DNA from: Caldithrix abyssi DSM 13497
GTDB taxonomy: Bacteria; Calditrichota; Calditrichia; Calditrichales; Calditrichaceae
DNA: 64,000 nucleotides
Reading direction: 5' to 3'
NCBI RefSeq assembly: GCF_001886815.1
Contig: NZ_CP018099.1
Span: forward strand, 1,176,501-1,240,500
The notes beneath the pieces are model-generated. The model worked only from the letters and a program-made list of their open reading frames with translations, did no database searches and was not told the origin of the DNA. Below are positions 9,160 to 16,962 of the stretch, in pieces. The translations under genes and the position numbers were made by a program. Position 1 is the stretch's first letter, and each line of letters begins with the position of its first letter.

Positions 9160-10080
9160 ATGAGCATCAAACGATATGCGAAAAATCCTGTGTTAACCGC
9201 CAGGGATGTGCCCTTTAAGGCTAACAGTTTGTTCAATGCCGGAGCCGTTAAATTCAATGATAAATACCTGCTGATCTGTCGCGTGGAACTGCCCACCGGA
9301 CTTTCGGGGCTGGTAAAAGCCTGGAGCGACGATGGGATTGAGTTTAAAATAGAAGACAAGCTTTTCCTGACTCCGGAGCAGCACGGTGAGCTGTACGAAT
9401 ACGTTCGCTGGGGCGTTGAAGATGCGCGCGTTACCAGAATCGACGATATGTATTATCTTACCTACACCGGTTATTCGCCCAACGAGCCGGTGGTTATCTT
9501 AAGCAGAACGCAGGATTTTATGAATGTTGAGATTTTTGATCTGATTTCTGAACCGGCTAATAAAGACACGGTATTGTTTCCTCGCAAGATTAACGGCTAT
9601 TACTGGCGGATTGATCGACCAATGGTCTCTCCCATGGAAGGCAATATATGGATCAGTCGCAGCCCGGATTTGCGGCACTGGGGCCATTACCGTCGTCTGA
9701 TTGCCGCGCGTAAGCCCTGGTGGGATGGCGATAAAGTCGGGGCTTCTACGCCGCCCATTGAAACGGAAAAGGGCTGGTTGATGCTCTACCACGGCGTGCG
9801 TACCATTGGCACGTCAATGATTTACAAACAGGGCGTATTGTTACTGGATTTAAACGAGCCGTACAAAGTGCTGGGCCGAAGCAAACATCCCGTTCTCAGT
9901 CCGGAAGAGCCCTACGAACGCATGGGTGATGTGCCCAATGTGGTCTTTTCCACCGGCTGGATTCCAGAAGAGGACGGCCAGATAAAAATCTACTATTCCG
10001 GGGCAGATTCCAATATTTGTCTGGCCACGACCTCCATTGACGCTTTGTTGAATTTATGCGAGGAAGACGAATGCAAGTAA
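9160..10080 (+). CDS. GH130 family beta-mannoside phosphorylase, short form
   Basis: 306 residues, the usual length of compact GH130 phosphorylases. It opens with RYAKNPVLTARDVP and NSLFNAGAVKF, the family start, and has the acid motif GVEDARVTRID with Asp88. Further marks are DRPMV, the KVGASTPPIETEKGWLMLYHGV blade and GDVPNVVFSTG. It should convert a beta-mannoside plus phosphate into mannose 1-phosphate plus a shortened sugar in the cytoplasm. Start ATG at 9160 follows GAAAGGAG. Together with the preceding long GH130 it forms a pair comparable to the adjacent GH130 pairs known for beta-1,2-oligomannan phosphorylases, but a beta-1,4 specificity is equally possible. Confidence 0.9.
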   Translation: MSIKRYAKNPVLTARDVPFKANSLFNAGAVKFNDKYLLICRVELPTGLSGLVKAWSDDGIEFKIEDKLFLTPEQHGELYEYVRWGVEDARVTRIDDMYYLTYTGYSPNEPVVILSRTQDFMNVEIFDLISEPANKDTVLFPRKINGYYWRIDRPMVSPMEGNIWISRSPDLRHWGHYRRLIAARKPWWDGDKVGASTPPIETEKGWLMLYHGVRTIGTSMIYKQGVLLLDLNEPYKVLGRSKHPVLSPEEPYERMGDVPNVVFSTGWIPEEDGQIKIYYSGADSNICLATTSIDALLNLCEEDECK

Positions 10081-11360
10081 CTAAAAAGCTTTTAACCGTT
10101 GCTATAGTTGTTTTTGTGATTTCTCTTTTGATTGCCTGTTCCAGACCGGTGGATGAACAAAAACCGTTGATCAATTTGCAGCATCTTGATTACCTGTACA
10201 CACACCTGACGGTGGAAAATCAAAAACGGGCGGGCATCGTCATTTACGCCGAATACCCGGATTACGCCTATTTTGAAGCGCCCGGCGAAGGATTGATTTG
10301 CGTGGATGATGTGGCCAGAGCGGCGATCGTTTATTTGCGTTACGGTCATTATTACAAAGATGAAGCGGCGCTGAAAAAGGCCGACGCTCTGATGCGCACC
10401 ATCCTTTATCTGCAGGCGCCCAACGGCTGCTTTTTCAATTTTATTACAGCCGAAGGAAAGATTCAGAAAGAACTTAAAAACAGCAAACCGCTGCCTAACT
10501 GGTGGACCTGGCGGGCTTTGTGGGCGCTGGCCGAATATACGTACTGGAACCGGCAACACGGTTCGCCGCTACTGGATTCGGTGCAAACCGCCGTCCGGCA
10601 AGTTTTACCCCATGTGCAGGCTTTAACGGAAGCTGAAGGACAGTGGCAAACCATCAACGGTTTTAAAATACCGCTCTGGCTGCCGCAAAAATATGCCGCC
10701 GATCAGGGCGGGCTGCTGGTTAAGGCGCTGGCCACCCTGTACAAAGTGGAAAAAGACGAAAAGGTGTTAAAGCTCATCCGCCAGCTATCGGACGGTTTGC
10801 TGGCTATGCAAGTAAAAGATGAGCGTTCGCCGTTTTACGGCGCCTTTTTGAGCTGGCAAAATGTCTGGCACGCTTACGGCAATATTCAGGCGGACGCCCT
10901 GTTCGATGCGTTTGAGGCAACGGGCGATTCCGCTTATTTTAAGGCGGCGCTTTTAGAGTTAAGGCATTTTTATCCCGTATTGAAAGCGCGAAATTTTTTA
11001 CGAAGCGCAAAATTGCAAAATGACAATGGCCGGGTAACGGTTATTGACCAAAAACAGTTTGAGCAAATTGCTTATGATTTTCGTCCCATGGTGTGGGCCG
11101 CTTTGCACGCCTGGCGATTGACCGGGAAAGCGGAATTTTTGCAACTGGCTGTTGACCTGAGCGCCTGGTTTGCCGGCGAAAATATTGCCGACGTAAAAAT
11201 GTACGATCCGCAAACGGGACGCTGTTTTGACGGCATTATTTCGCCCAAAAAAGTGAACTTAAATTCCGGGGCAGAGTCCACCATCGAGGCCTTACTCGCT
11301 TTGTTGGAAGCCGAAAAGGACGTGGATTTTAAGAAGCAGCTGCCTGCTTTCTGGCAGTAG
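10071..11360 (+). CDS. Lipoprotein with (alpha/alpha)-toroid fold, glycosidase/epimerase-like
   Basis: 429 residues from ATG 10071, which overlaps the GH130 stop by 10 bases and has GAGGA at proper distance; an upstream in-frame ATG at 10056 would spoil the signal peptide. Lipobox LIAC with Cys23. The mature part shows repeated helical hairpins with conserved aromatic and acidic residues (GEGLICVDDVARAAIVYLRYG, NWWTWRALWALAEYTYW, GAFLSWQNVWHAYGNIQADALFDA), typical of (alpha/alpha)6 barrel carbohydrate enzymes. I cannot assign a family. Position inside the operon suggests it trims or binds the imported mannoside at the membrane surface. Confidence 0.65.
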   Translation: MQVTKKLLTVAIVVFVISLLIACSRPVDEQKPLINLQHLDYLYTHLTVENQKRAGIVIYAEYPDYAYFEAPGEGLICVDDVARAAIVYLRYGHYYKDEAALKKADALMRTILYLQAPNGCFFNFITAEGKIQKELKNSKPLPNWWTWRALWALAEYTYWNRQHGSPLLDSVQTAVRQVLPHVQALTEAEGQWQTINGFKIPLWLPQKYAADQGGLLVKALATLYKVEKDEKVLKLIRQLSDGLLAMQVKDERSPFYGAFLSWQNVWHAYGNIQADALFDAFEATGDSAYFKAALLELRHFYPVLKARNFLRSAKLQNDNGRVTVIDQKQFEQIAYDFRPMVWAALHAWRLTGKAEFLQLAVDLSAWFAGENIADVKMYDPQTGRCFDGIISPKKVNLNSGAESTIEALLALLEAEKDVDFKKQLPAFWQ

Positions 11361-11491
11361 GCCGGGCAGCTTTCGGCCCGCTTTGTAAGGCTGCGGCATG
11401 TGTTTTGTCGGTAGAAAGAATGAACTGCGTATGTCCTGTTCATGTCAATGCCAGTGTGACGGCCCAAAACATCATTTAGACGGAGGATGGA

Positions 11492-13933
11492 GTGAAAAAT
11501 CGACATTTTCTTAATAAAAATTGGAAAGTGTTTTTACACAAAGAGCGAAAAACGCATCCTGCATTTGCCATCCCCCAAGAGGGCGTGGCGGCAACGGTTC
11601 CCGGAACGATTCATACCGATTTGTTTAACGCCGGCATCATTCCGCATCCGTTTTATGATATGAATGAGAAAGACCTGCAGTGGATCGACTGGAATGACTA
11701 TCGTTACGAGTGTCGCTTCGATTTACCCGCAGGGATGGATTTAAAGCAAAACATTTTTCTGGTTTTTGAGGGACTGGATACGATTGCGGATATCTCGCTT
11801 AACGGGCAAAAGCTGGCGGAAACAAAAAACATGTTTCGATCTTATCGTTTTAAAATCAATGCTTTGTTAAAAGAAAAAGGGAATCTTTTACAAATTATCT
11901 TCAAATCGGCTCGTGTTTACGGCCAGGAATACCGGCCTGAAATCGAGCAAATGTCCTCGACGCTTCATCCGGAGCGGGCGTTTGTGCGAAAAAGTCAGTA
12001 CGCTTTTGGTTGGGACTGGGGGCCGCAATTTGCCACGTGCGGCCTCTGGCGTCCGGTGTACCTGCTGCAGGCGGAGTGCGGCATTAAGGCCATAACCTTT
12101 GATGCCCTTGCTTTTTTACCCGAAAGCGTAAAAGTAAAATCGGAGATTTTATTGTGGGGCAATGTGCCGAAGGGAAGTCGGCTGGAGATAAACCTGCAGA
12201 TTGAAGAAAAGAGCGGCCGGCAAAGGATGTATCGGAAGACCTTAAAGCGAATTTCTAATGAAAACGGTGTGGAATTTGAAGTAGAAAGTCCGGCGCTCTG
12301 GTGGCCCAATGGAATGGGAAGGGCGGTATTGCACAAGCTGGAAGTTGCGCTTTTTGACAAAAACGATCAGCTACTGGCCCGGGATGAGAAGAAAGTCGGC
12401 ATTCGCCAATGTGAATTGGTGACCACGGAATATGGAGAGGCGGTGTTTTATTTTAAAATAAACGAACGGCCGCTTTTTGCGCAGGGCGTTAACTGGATTC
12501 CGGCGCATGCCTTTTTGCCGGAAATTAAGAAAGAGACCTATCGCCGCCTGCTGGAAATGGCAGCGCAGGCCAACATGAATATCATACGCGTGTGGGGCGG
12601 CGGCATTTATGAGGATGATTATTTTTATCAGTTGTGCGATGAGTTGGGGCTGCTGGTCTGGCAGGATTTTATGTTTGCCTGTTCGGCCTACCCGGAAGAC
12701 GATGATTTTGTCGCCGAAGTCAAGGCGGAAGTGGAAGAAAATGTCTTCAGGCTGCGCCACCATCCGTCAATTATTCTCTGGAATGGCAACAATGAAAATG
12801 AATGGATCTGGCATTTTGAACATCCAGGATTAGTGGAAAAGATGCCGGGATATCGTCTGTTTCATGAATGGATTCCCAACTGGTTGAACCAGTTTGATCC
12901 GTTTCGATCATATTGGCCAAGCTCGCCCTGGGGGATGGATGCCGATCCCAATGATACAAATAGCGGCAACCGACACGTGTGGGATATCTGGTCGCGTTGG
13001 GTGGATTACACGGAAGTAAAGAACGATCAAAGTTTGTTTGTAACCGAGTTCGGGTTTCAGGCGCCGGCCCATTATCAGACATTGAAAAAAGTTATTCCGC
13101 AGGACAGATTTTTAGCGCAAAGCGAAAGTTTTGAATGGCACAATAAACAGGTAGAGGGCAACGAACGCCTGTTTCGTTTTTTAGCCGGTCATCTGCCGGT
13201 GGTTACCACAATGGCCGATTTCATTTACCTGACGCAGCTTAATCAGGCCTTTGCCTTACGCGCCTGCCTGGGATACTGGCGTTTATATCAGTCGCGTACC
13301 ATGGGGGCCATCATCTGGCAGCTTAACGATTGCTGGCCGGTTACTTCCTGGTCGTTGATCGATTCTGAACTGCGCCCCAAATTGAGTTATTACCAGGTGC
13401 GGCGGATTTTTGCCCGGGAGACCGTATTCTTGCGACAATCAGAGAACAATATAGAACTCCATGTATTACAGCCGCATGAGGATCAGCCCCACGAAGTCAG
13501 AGTTGTCGGTCTGACAGAGGATGGCAAGGCGGTGCAGGAATTGTTTTTCAAAGAGATCGAACAATTTTACTCCATTCTTCCGCTGCGCTTACCAAAGGAG
13601 TCTGTTCGTTCTCATTCAGTTTTGATTGCCACGCTGTACGATCGGGCCGGTAAAAGAATTGCTCGCGATATTTTGAATTTAAAACGGTGGAAGTATTTAA
13701 ATCTGGCCTTCCAGGACAGCAATTTGCGGCTGGTGGCGGAAAACGGTTTATGGGTTGAGTGCGTCAACAGTCCCTGTTTTTTCATAGAAATCAGGCATCC
13801 AGACAAAAATTTTCTCGATCAGGGCTTTACTTTGCTGCCGGGCGAGCGCCAGCAGATTTTAGCCGAAGAAGAATTTGAAAGCGTGTTGCTGGATGAGATG
13901 GAAATTTTTTGTTTAAACAGGTATCTGCAGTAA
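11492..13933 (+). CDS. GH2 beta-mannosidase
   Basis: 813 residues, the usual size of cytoplasmic beta-mannosidases of glycoside hydrolase family 2. The N-terminal jelly-roll has VPGTIHTDLFNAGII and YDMNEKDLQWIDWNDYRY, followed by SQYAFGWDWGPQF, a beta-mannosidase hallmark. In the TIM barrel the acid/base is Glu435 in NGNNENEW and the nucleophile is Glu519 in VTEFGFQ. The RVWGGGIYE motif is also present. It hydrolyses terminal non-reducing beta-D-mannose residues. The GTG start at 11492 is preceded by GGAGGATGGA. There is no signal peptide. It ends five bases from the oppositely oriented tadA gene. Confidence 0.93.
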   Translation: MKNRHFLNKNWKVFLHKERKTHPAFAIPQEGVAATVPGTIHTDLFNAGIIPHPFYDMNEKDLQWIDWNDYRYECRFDLPAGMDLKQNIFLVFEGLDTIADISLNGQKLAETKNMFRSYRFKINALLKEKGNLLQIIFKSARVYGQEYRPEIEQMSSTLHPERAFVRKSQYAFGWDWGPQFATCGLWRPVYLLQAECGIKAITFDALAFLPESVKVKSEILLWGNVPKGSRLEINLQIEEKSGRQRMYRKTLKRISNENGVEFEVESPALWWPNGMGRAVLHKLEVALFDKNDQLLARDEKKVGIRQCELVTTEYGEAVFYFKINERPLFAQGVNWIPAHAFLPEIKKETYRRLLEMAAQANMNIIRVWGGGIYEDDYFYQLCDELGLLVWQDFMFACSAYPEDDDFVAEVKAEVEENVFRLRHHPSIILWNGNNENEWIWHFEHPGLVEKMPGYRLFHEWIPNWLNQFDPFRSYWPSSPWGMDADPNDTNSGNRHVWDIWSRWVDYTEVKNDQSLFVTEFGFQAPAHYQTLKKVIPQDRFLAQSESFEWHNKQVEGNERLFRFLAGHLPVVTTMADFIYLTQLNQAFALRACLGYWRLYQSRTMGAIIWQLNDCWPVTSWSLIDSELRPKLSYYQVRRIFARETVFLRQSENNIELHVLQPHEDQPHEVRVVGLTEDGKAVQELFFKEIEQFYSILPLRLPKESVRSHSVLIATLYDRAGKRIARDILNLKRWKYLNLAFQDSNLRLVAENGLWVECVNSPCFFIEIRHPDKNFLDQGFTLLPGERQQILAEEEFESVLLDEMEIFCLNRYLQ

Positions 13934-13938
13934 TATGG

Positions 13939-14406
13939 TTATTTATCGTTTTTCTGGCGCAGGCTTTGAAAAAACTCCAGCATTAAAGCCGCACACTCAT
14001 CGCGGGCCACGCCGGGTGTGACTTCAATTTGATGATTCAAACGGGGGTCGTTCAGCAAATTAAACAGACTGGAATGGGCGCCCGTTTTAATATCCTGTAC
14101 GCCGTAAACCAGGCGTTTTAGTCTTGCCAGCACCGAAGCGCCGGCGCACATGGAGCAGGGTTCGACGGTCACGTAAAGCGTGGCATCGTACAGCCATTTT
14201 TCGCCAACGGTGGCGCAGGCCGAGGTAATGGCGATCATTTCGGCGTGCGCTGTGGGATCTTTTAAGAGTTCGACCTGATTGTGTCCGCGACCGATGATGC
14301 GCGCATCTAAAACAACAACGGCTCCCACCGGTACGTCGCCGTTTTGCAAAGCCTTGCGGCCTTCGCGAATGGCCTCGCGCATAAAGTAGCGATCGTCAAA
14401 CTGCAT
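13939..14406 (-). CDS. tadA: tRNA-specific adenosine deaminase TadA
   Basis: 155 residues, as usual for TadA. Zinc-deaminase motifs are complete: His54-Ala-Glu56 and Pro-Cys84-x-x-Cys87, with the GDVPVGAVVV strand before them. The enzyme converts A34 to inosine in tRNA-Arg(ACG), allowing CGU/CGC/CGA decoding; its substrate tRNA gene is encoded 1.1 kb away at 15528-15601 on the same strand. Close paralogues (guanine deaminase) lack this exact motif context. The gene converges on the beta-mannosidase with a five-base gap, so it is not part of that operon. Confidence 0.93.
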   Translation of the reverse strand: MQFDDRYFMREAIREGRKALQNGDVPVGAVVVLDARIIGRGHNQVELLKDPTAHAEMIAITSACATVGEKWLYDATLYVTVEPCSMCAGASVLARLKRLVYGVQDIKTGAHSSLFNLLNDPRLNHQIEVTPGVARDECAALMLEFFQSLRQKNDK

Positions 14407-14725
14407 ATTTATCCTTTGCTGTTTTTGCCGCTCAATTAAAAATAAGGTTTTTTTGTTCCCTGATCAAAACACGAAGCGCAAATTGGTATTGCCGCATCCC
14501 GCTCAGGTGCGCAATAAATGAGACTGAACATGTTCCGGCCTAACCGCTTTGCTTCGCAGAGATTAATGACAAAACGGTTGTTGACTGGTTATGGCTCATC
14601 GTTCTGATCTCGAATGTTTTTCGATGGGCAAAAGATAAGGATGATTAGGGAAAATAGAAAATTTTTTCAAAATACAGTAACAACGCGGCTGAACAAACGC
14701 CCCTCTCCCTGTCATTTCCAACTTA
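14407..14725. other. Intergenic sequence upstream of tadA
   Basis: About 320 bases between tadA and the tRNA-Glu fragment array. I see no open frame with coding character and no clear terminator; a tadA promoter must lie here or further upstream but I cannot place it. Confidence 0.5.
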
Positions 14726-14790
14726 AGTAGCGCGTACGGGATTTTCCACAGGATGCTGCGCAGAACCCGTGTTACCGACGTGAGAGTCCG
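14726..14790 (-). pseudogene. tRNA-Glu 3'-half fragment, array copy 1
   Basis: On the minus strand this repeats the intact tRNA-Glu from the anticodon loop to the acceptor 3' end (same bases as 15417-15464), but about 20 bases replace the T-loop centre (TTCCACAGGATGCTGCGCAG in plus orientation) and the 5' half is missing. It cannot fold as a tRNA. It is the copy furthest from the intact gene. Confidence 0.75.
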
Positions 14791-15011
14791 ACAACTTAAC
14801 GCTGCAAGGCCAACGCTCCTCTCTCTGTCATTTCGAGTCTCCCGCCCTGCGGGGGACGAGAAATCCTATTCCGTTGAAAGACAAAGAATTCTTATCCAGA
14901 CCAGACGGGATTGGAAATGACCGTGGGAGATTTGCAGCACCTGGAGAGAGAATGAGCGTCGTGTGTGCGCAATGCCAGACGAAAAAAGCCAGCTCTAACG
15001 AACTGGCTCAA

Positions 15012-15076
15012 AGTAGCGCGTACGGGATTCTCCACAGGATGCTGCGCAGAACCCGTGTTACCGACGTGAGAATCCG
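15012..15076 (-). pseudogene. tRNA-Glu 3'-half fragment, array copy 2
   Basis: Same arrangement as the first copy with the same T-loop insertion. Two substitutions (ATTC for ATTT next to the insertion, GAGAATCC for GAGAGTCC at the truncated end) distinguish it. A hairpin AGCCAG...CTGGCT with an A-run on the plus strand (a minus-strand terminator) abuts it at 14985-15011. Confidence 0.72.
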
Positions 15077-15297
15077 AGAACTTAACACTGCAAGGCCAAC
15101 GCTCCTCTCCCTGTCATTTCGAGTCTCCCGCCCTGCGGGAGACGAGAAATCCTATTTCTTTGAAAGACAAAGAATTCTTATCCAGACCAGACGGGATTGG
15201 AAATGACCGTGGGAGCTTTGCAGCACCTGGAGAGAGAATGATCGTCGTGTGTGCGCAATGCCAGACGAAAAAAAACCAGCTTAAACGAACTTTCTTA

Positions 15298-15362
15298 AGT
15301 AGCGCGTACGGGATTTTCCACAGGATGCTGCGCAGAACCCGTGTTACCGACGTGAGAGTCCG
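15298..15362 (-). pseudogene. tRNA-Glu 3'-half fragment, array copy 3
   Basis: Copy closest to the intact tRNA-Glu, which lies 57 bases to the right. It has the same T-loop insertion and the same truncation at the anticodon stem. Confidence 0.75.
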
Positions 15363-15383
15363 GCGCAACACATTAGTCAGGTG

Positions 15384-15413
15384 CAAAAAAAAAGCCAGTT
15401 TCGTAAACCGGCT
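15384..15413 (-). terminator. Terminator of the tRNA-Gln/Arg/Glu cluster
   Basis: Minus-strand hairpin AGCCGGTT...AACTGGCT (one G-U pair) followed by a run of nine U. It starts 6 bases after the 3' end of tRNA-Glu. Copies of the same hairpin are found inside the tandem array. Confidence 0.8.
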
Positions 15414-15418
15414 CAAAG

Positions 15419-15491
15419 TAGCGCGTACGGGATTCGAACCCGTGTTACCGACGTGAGAGGCCGGCGTCCTAGACCCCTAGACGAACGCGCC
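15419..15491 (-). tRNA. tRNA-Glu(CTC)
   Basis: 73 nt with a complete cloverleaf: acceptor GGCGCGT/ACGCGCT, D arm GTCT...AGGAC, anticodon stem CCGGC/GTCGG with loop CTCTCAC (anticodon CTC), T arm ACGGG-TTCGAAT-CCCGT. The first acceptor pair is a G-U. CCA is not encoded. It is the last gene of a three-tRNA cluster read on the minus strand. Confidence 0.93.
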
Positions 15492-15501
15492 ATTCAATGA
15501 A

Positions 15502-15523
15502 AAGCCCCTCTTTTTGAGGGGCT
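15502..15523 (-). terminator. Hairpin between tRNA-Arg and tRNA-Glu
   Basis: Arms AGCCCCTC and GAGGGGCT, 8 bp, with a 5-base loop; a short U tract follows on the minus strand. It may act as a weak terminator or processing signal between the two tRNAs. Confidence 0.5.
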
Positions 15524-15527
15524 AAAG

Positions 15528-15601
15528 TACGCCCGGGAGGACTCGAACCCCCAACCTTTTGGTCCGTAGCCAAACGCTCTATCCAGTTGAGCTACGGGCG
15601 C
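15528..15601 (-). tRNA. tRNA-Arg(ACG)
   Basis: 74 nt cloverleaf: acceptor GCGCCCG/CGGGCGT, D arm GCTC...GAGC, anticodon stem TTTGG/CCAAA with loop CTACGGA (anticodon ACG), T arm with GTTCGAGTCC. CCA is not encoded. A34 is the target of TadA, whose gene is close by on the same strand. Confidence 0.94.
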
Positions 15602-15613
15602 ACGTGATTTTTC

Positions 15614-15687
15614 TGGCTGCGGGACGAGGATTCGAACCCCGGCTACCTGGGCCAGAACCAGGCGTCCTACCGCTAGACGATCCCGCA
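15614..15687 (-). tRNA. tRNA-Gln(CTG)
   Basis: Cloverleaf with acceptor TGCGGGA/TCCCGCA, anticodon stem CCTGG/CCAGG with loop TTCTGGC (anticodon CTG), T arm GGGG-TTCGAAT-CCTC, discriminator G and an encoded CCA, unlike the two neighbouring tRNAs. It is the first gene of the minus-strand cluster. Confidence 0.92.
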
Positions 15688-15748
15688 AATGAGACTCCAA
15701 ATTTAATCATCAAAATTTTTGTTGTCAAATTTCTTTTTATCGTCCGAA

Positions 15749-16396
15749 TTAAGATTTTAAATAAGCGCGCAAAAATGTTCCGAATCCCAGAGCATAAGCG
15801 GCAAAAAATAGCCACCACGGGTAGTATTCCGGCAGGCCGCCGCGAACAACATTAGCCGTTTCCCAGAAGAAGCTTATTAAAATCAATAAGGCGCATATAA
15901 TCTCGACTAACCAGACCTTTTTACTGAATGCAGGCCCGTCAAATTTTTCAGGCTGCAGCCAGAGCAGGATGGTTACCACGATAAAGCCGATGCTGACCAG
16001 AGCGGGCGCCAGCCAGGGGCCGATCCACGGAGCGGGGATCAAGAACAAAATATCCCATTCCAGCCAGCTGGCGGGCCAGTTTAAAAGCACTTTTAACCAG
16101 AAGTAATAAAATAAATCCCAAACGCCAAACATAAAAATAAAAATAATGAAACGTTCTCTAAAACGGCCGTTGAACGTTCGCGCGGCAAACCAGAGCATGA
16201 CAATCGTTGAAAGCTCGCGTCCCAGCTCAACGATGGCTACATCGGTTGGGATGATTTTTAACGGAAATTGAAACCCCTCCGGGTAATAGAGCAGACGTAA
16301 ATATACAACAACGGCGGCCTCTAAATAGCCCATGGCAATGGCAAAAACGGCGTAGTTCAATAAAGTTTTAAAATTGAACTTCTTTAAAACTTCCAT
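15749..16396 (-). CDS. Integral membrane protein, about six helices
   Basis: 215 residues from the ATG at 16396, which is preceded by GGGAGG at good spacing; an open frame continues upstream to 16603 but through non-coding-looking sequence. Six hydrophobic segments can be seen, with conserved-looking charged/aromatic pairs (AMGYLEAAVVVYLR, GVWDLFYYFWLK, ETANVVRGGLPEYYPWW). I do not recognise a family or function. It is oriented with the tRNA cluster but separated by 62 bases. Confidence 0.7.
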   Translation of the reverse strand: MEVLKKFNFKTLLNYAVFAIAMGYLEAAVVVYLRLLYYPEGFQFPLKIIPTDVAIVELGRELSTIVMLWFAARTFNGRFRERFIIFIFMFGVWDLFYYFWLKVLLNWPASWLEWDILFLIPAPWIGPWLAPALVSIGFIVVTILLWLQPEKFDGPAFSKKVWLVEIICALLILISFFWETANVVRGGLPEYYPWWLFFAAYALGFGTFLRAYLKS

Positions 16397-16962
16397 TCCT
16401 GCCTCCCTTCGTTTTTTATAATCTATAAAAGTTTGATGGCCGGTACAAATCATTTGAACCACCCCCAAAATTTGTAAAATGACAAAATGTTTGCTAAATA
16501 CGATTATTAACTCACTTCTTAACTTTTGCCATTCCAGCATGTTATATGGATTTATCTTCCCCTCTCTTCGACGAAGAGAAGGGGATAAGAGTCTATCTAA
16601 CATGTTAGTAAATAGAAAGTTATTGGTGAAGTGTAAAAATAGAATTAGAATACTTCCTCTGGAAGATCTAATGGAAAAGCGTTTGAAAATTTTTGTTCTG
16701 TTTTAAAAACTCATCCCCCAGCCCCTTCTCTTTAAAAGTAAATAGCGCCGGTTTGCTTAGCTTTTGCCTTAAATGTTAAGTAATTTTCTGCGATGATTGG
16801 CGTAATCTACGAGAAAAATTACTTTGCGCACGTTGGGGGTGATTTTGGTTGCGGCTTTACTGCCCTGGAAAAAATGTTGTAACCTTAAAAAATTTGGCGG
16901 ACATTCAGAATACACTAAAATAATATCTTGCAAGTTTGAGTTTGAATTGATAATTTTATTTA
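16397..16962. other. Intergenic region with degenerate repeats
   Basis: Contains a palindrome near 16557-16585 (CCCCTCTCTTCG / CGAAGAGAAGGGG) and a phrase AAAACTCATCCCCCAGCCC at 16709 that recurs at 61935. No supported gene. Promoters for the divergent membrane protein and peptidase genes must lie here. Confidence 0.5.

Larger units (their letters stand above)
14726..15416 (-). repeat. Tandem array of three 286-bp units carrying broken tRNA-Glu 3' halves
   Basis: Units begin at 14726, 15012 and 15298, a period of exactly 286 bases, and the intact tRNA-Glu is the fourth occurrence at 15417. Each unit contains a tRNA-Glu 3' half with the same T-loop insertion, the conserved dispersed sequence containing GAGTCTCCCGCCCTGCGGG, and (copies 2 and 3) the same hairpin terminator that follows the intact tRNA. 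Point differences between units show they are not an exact recent triplication. Confidence 0.8.

Noticed and set aside
14874-15456. Open frames of about 100 codons in both strands near the tRNA cluster
   Set aside because: They are produced by the 286-bp tandem units and read through tRNA-Glu fragments; the repeated translation reflects the repeat, not a protein.
15749-16603. Extended 284-residue version of the membrane protein
   Set aside because: The first ~70 codons run through a repeat-like palindrome; the ATG at 16396 has a good ribosome site and starts the hydrophobic protein.
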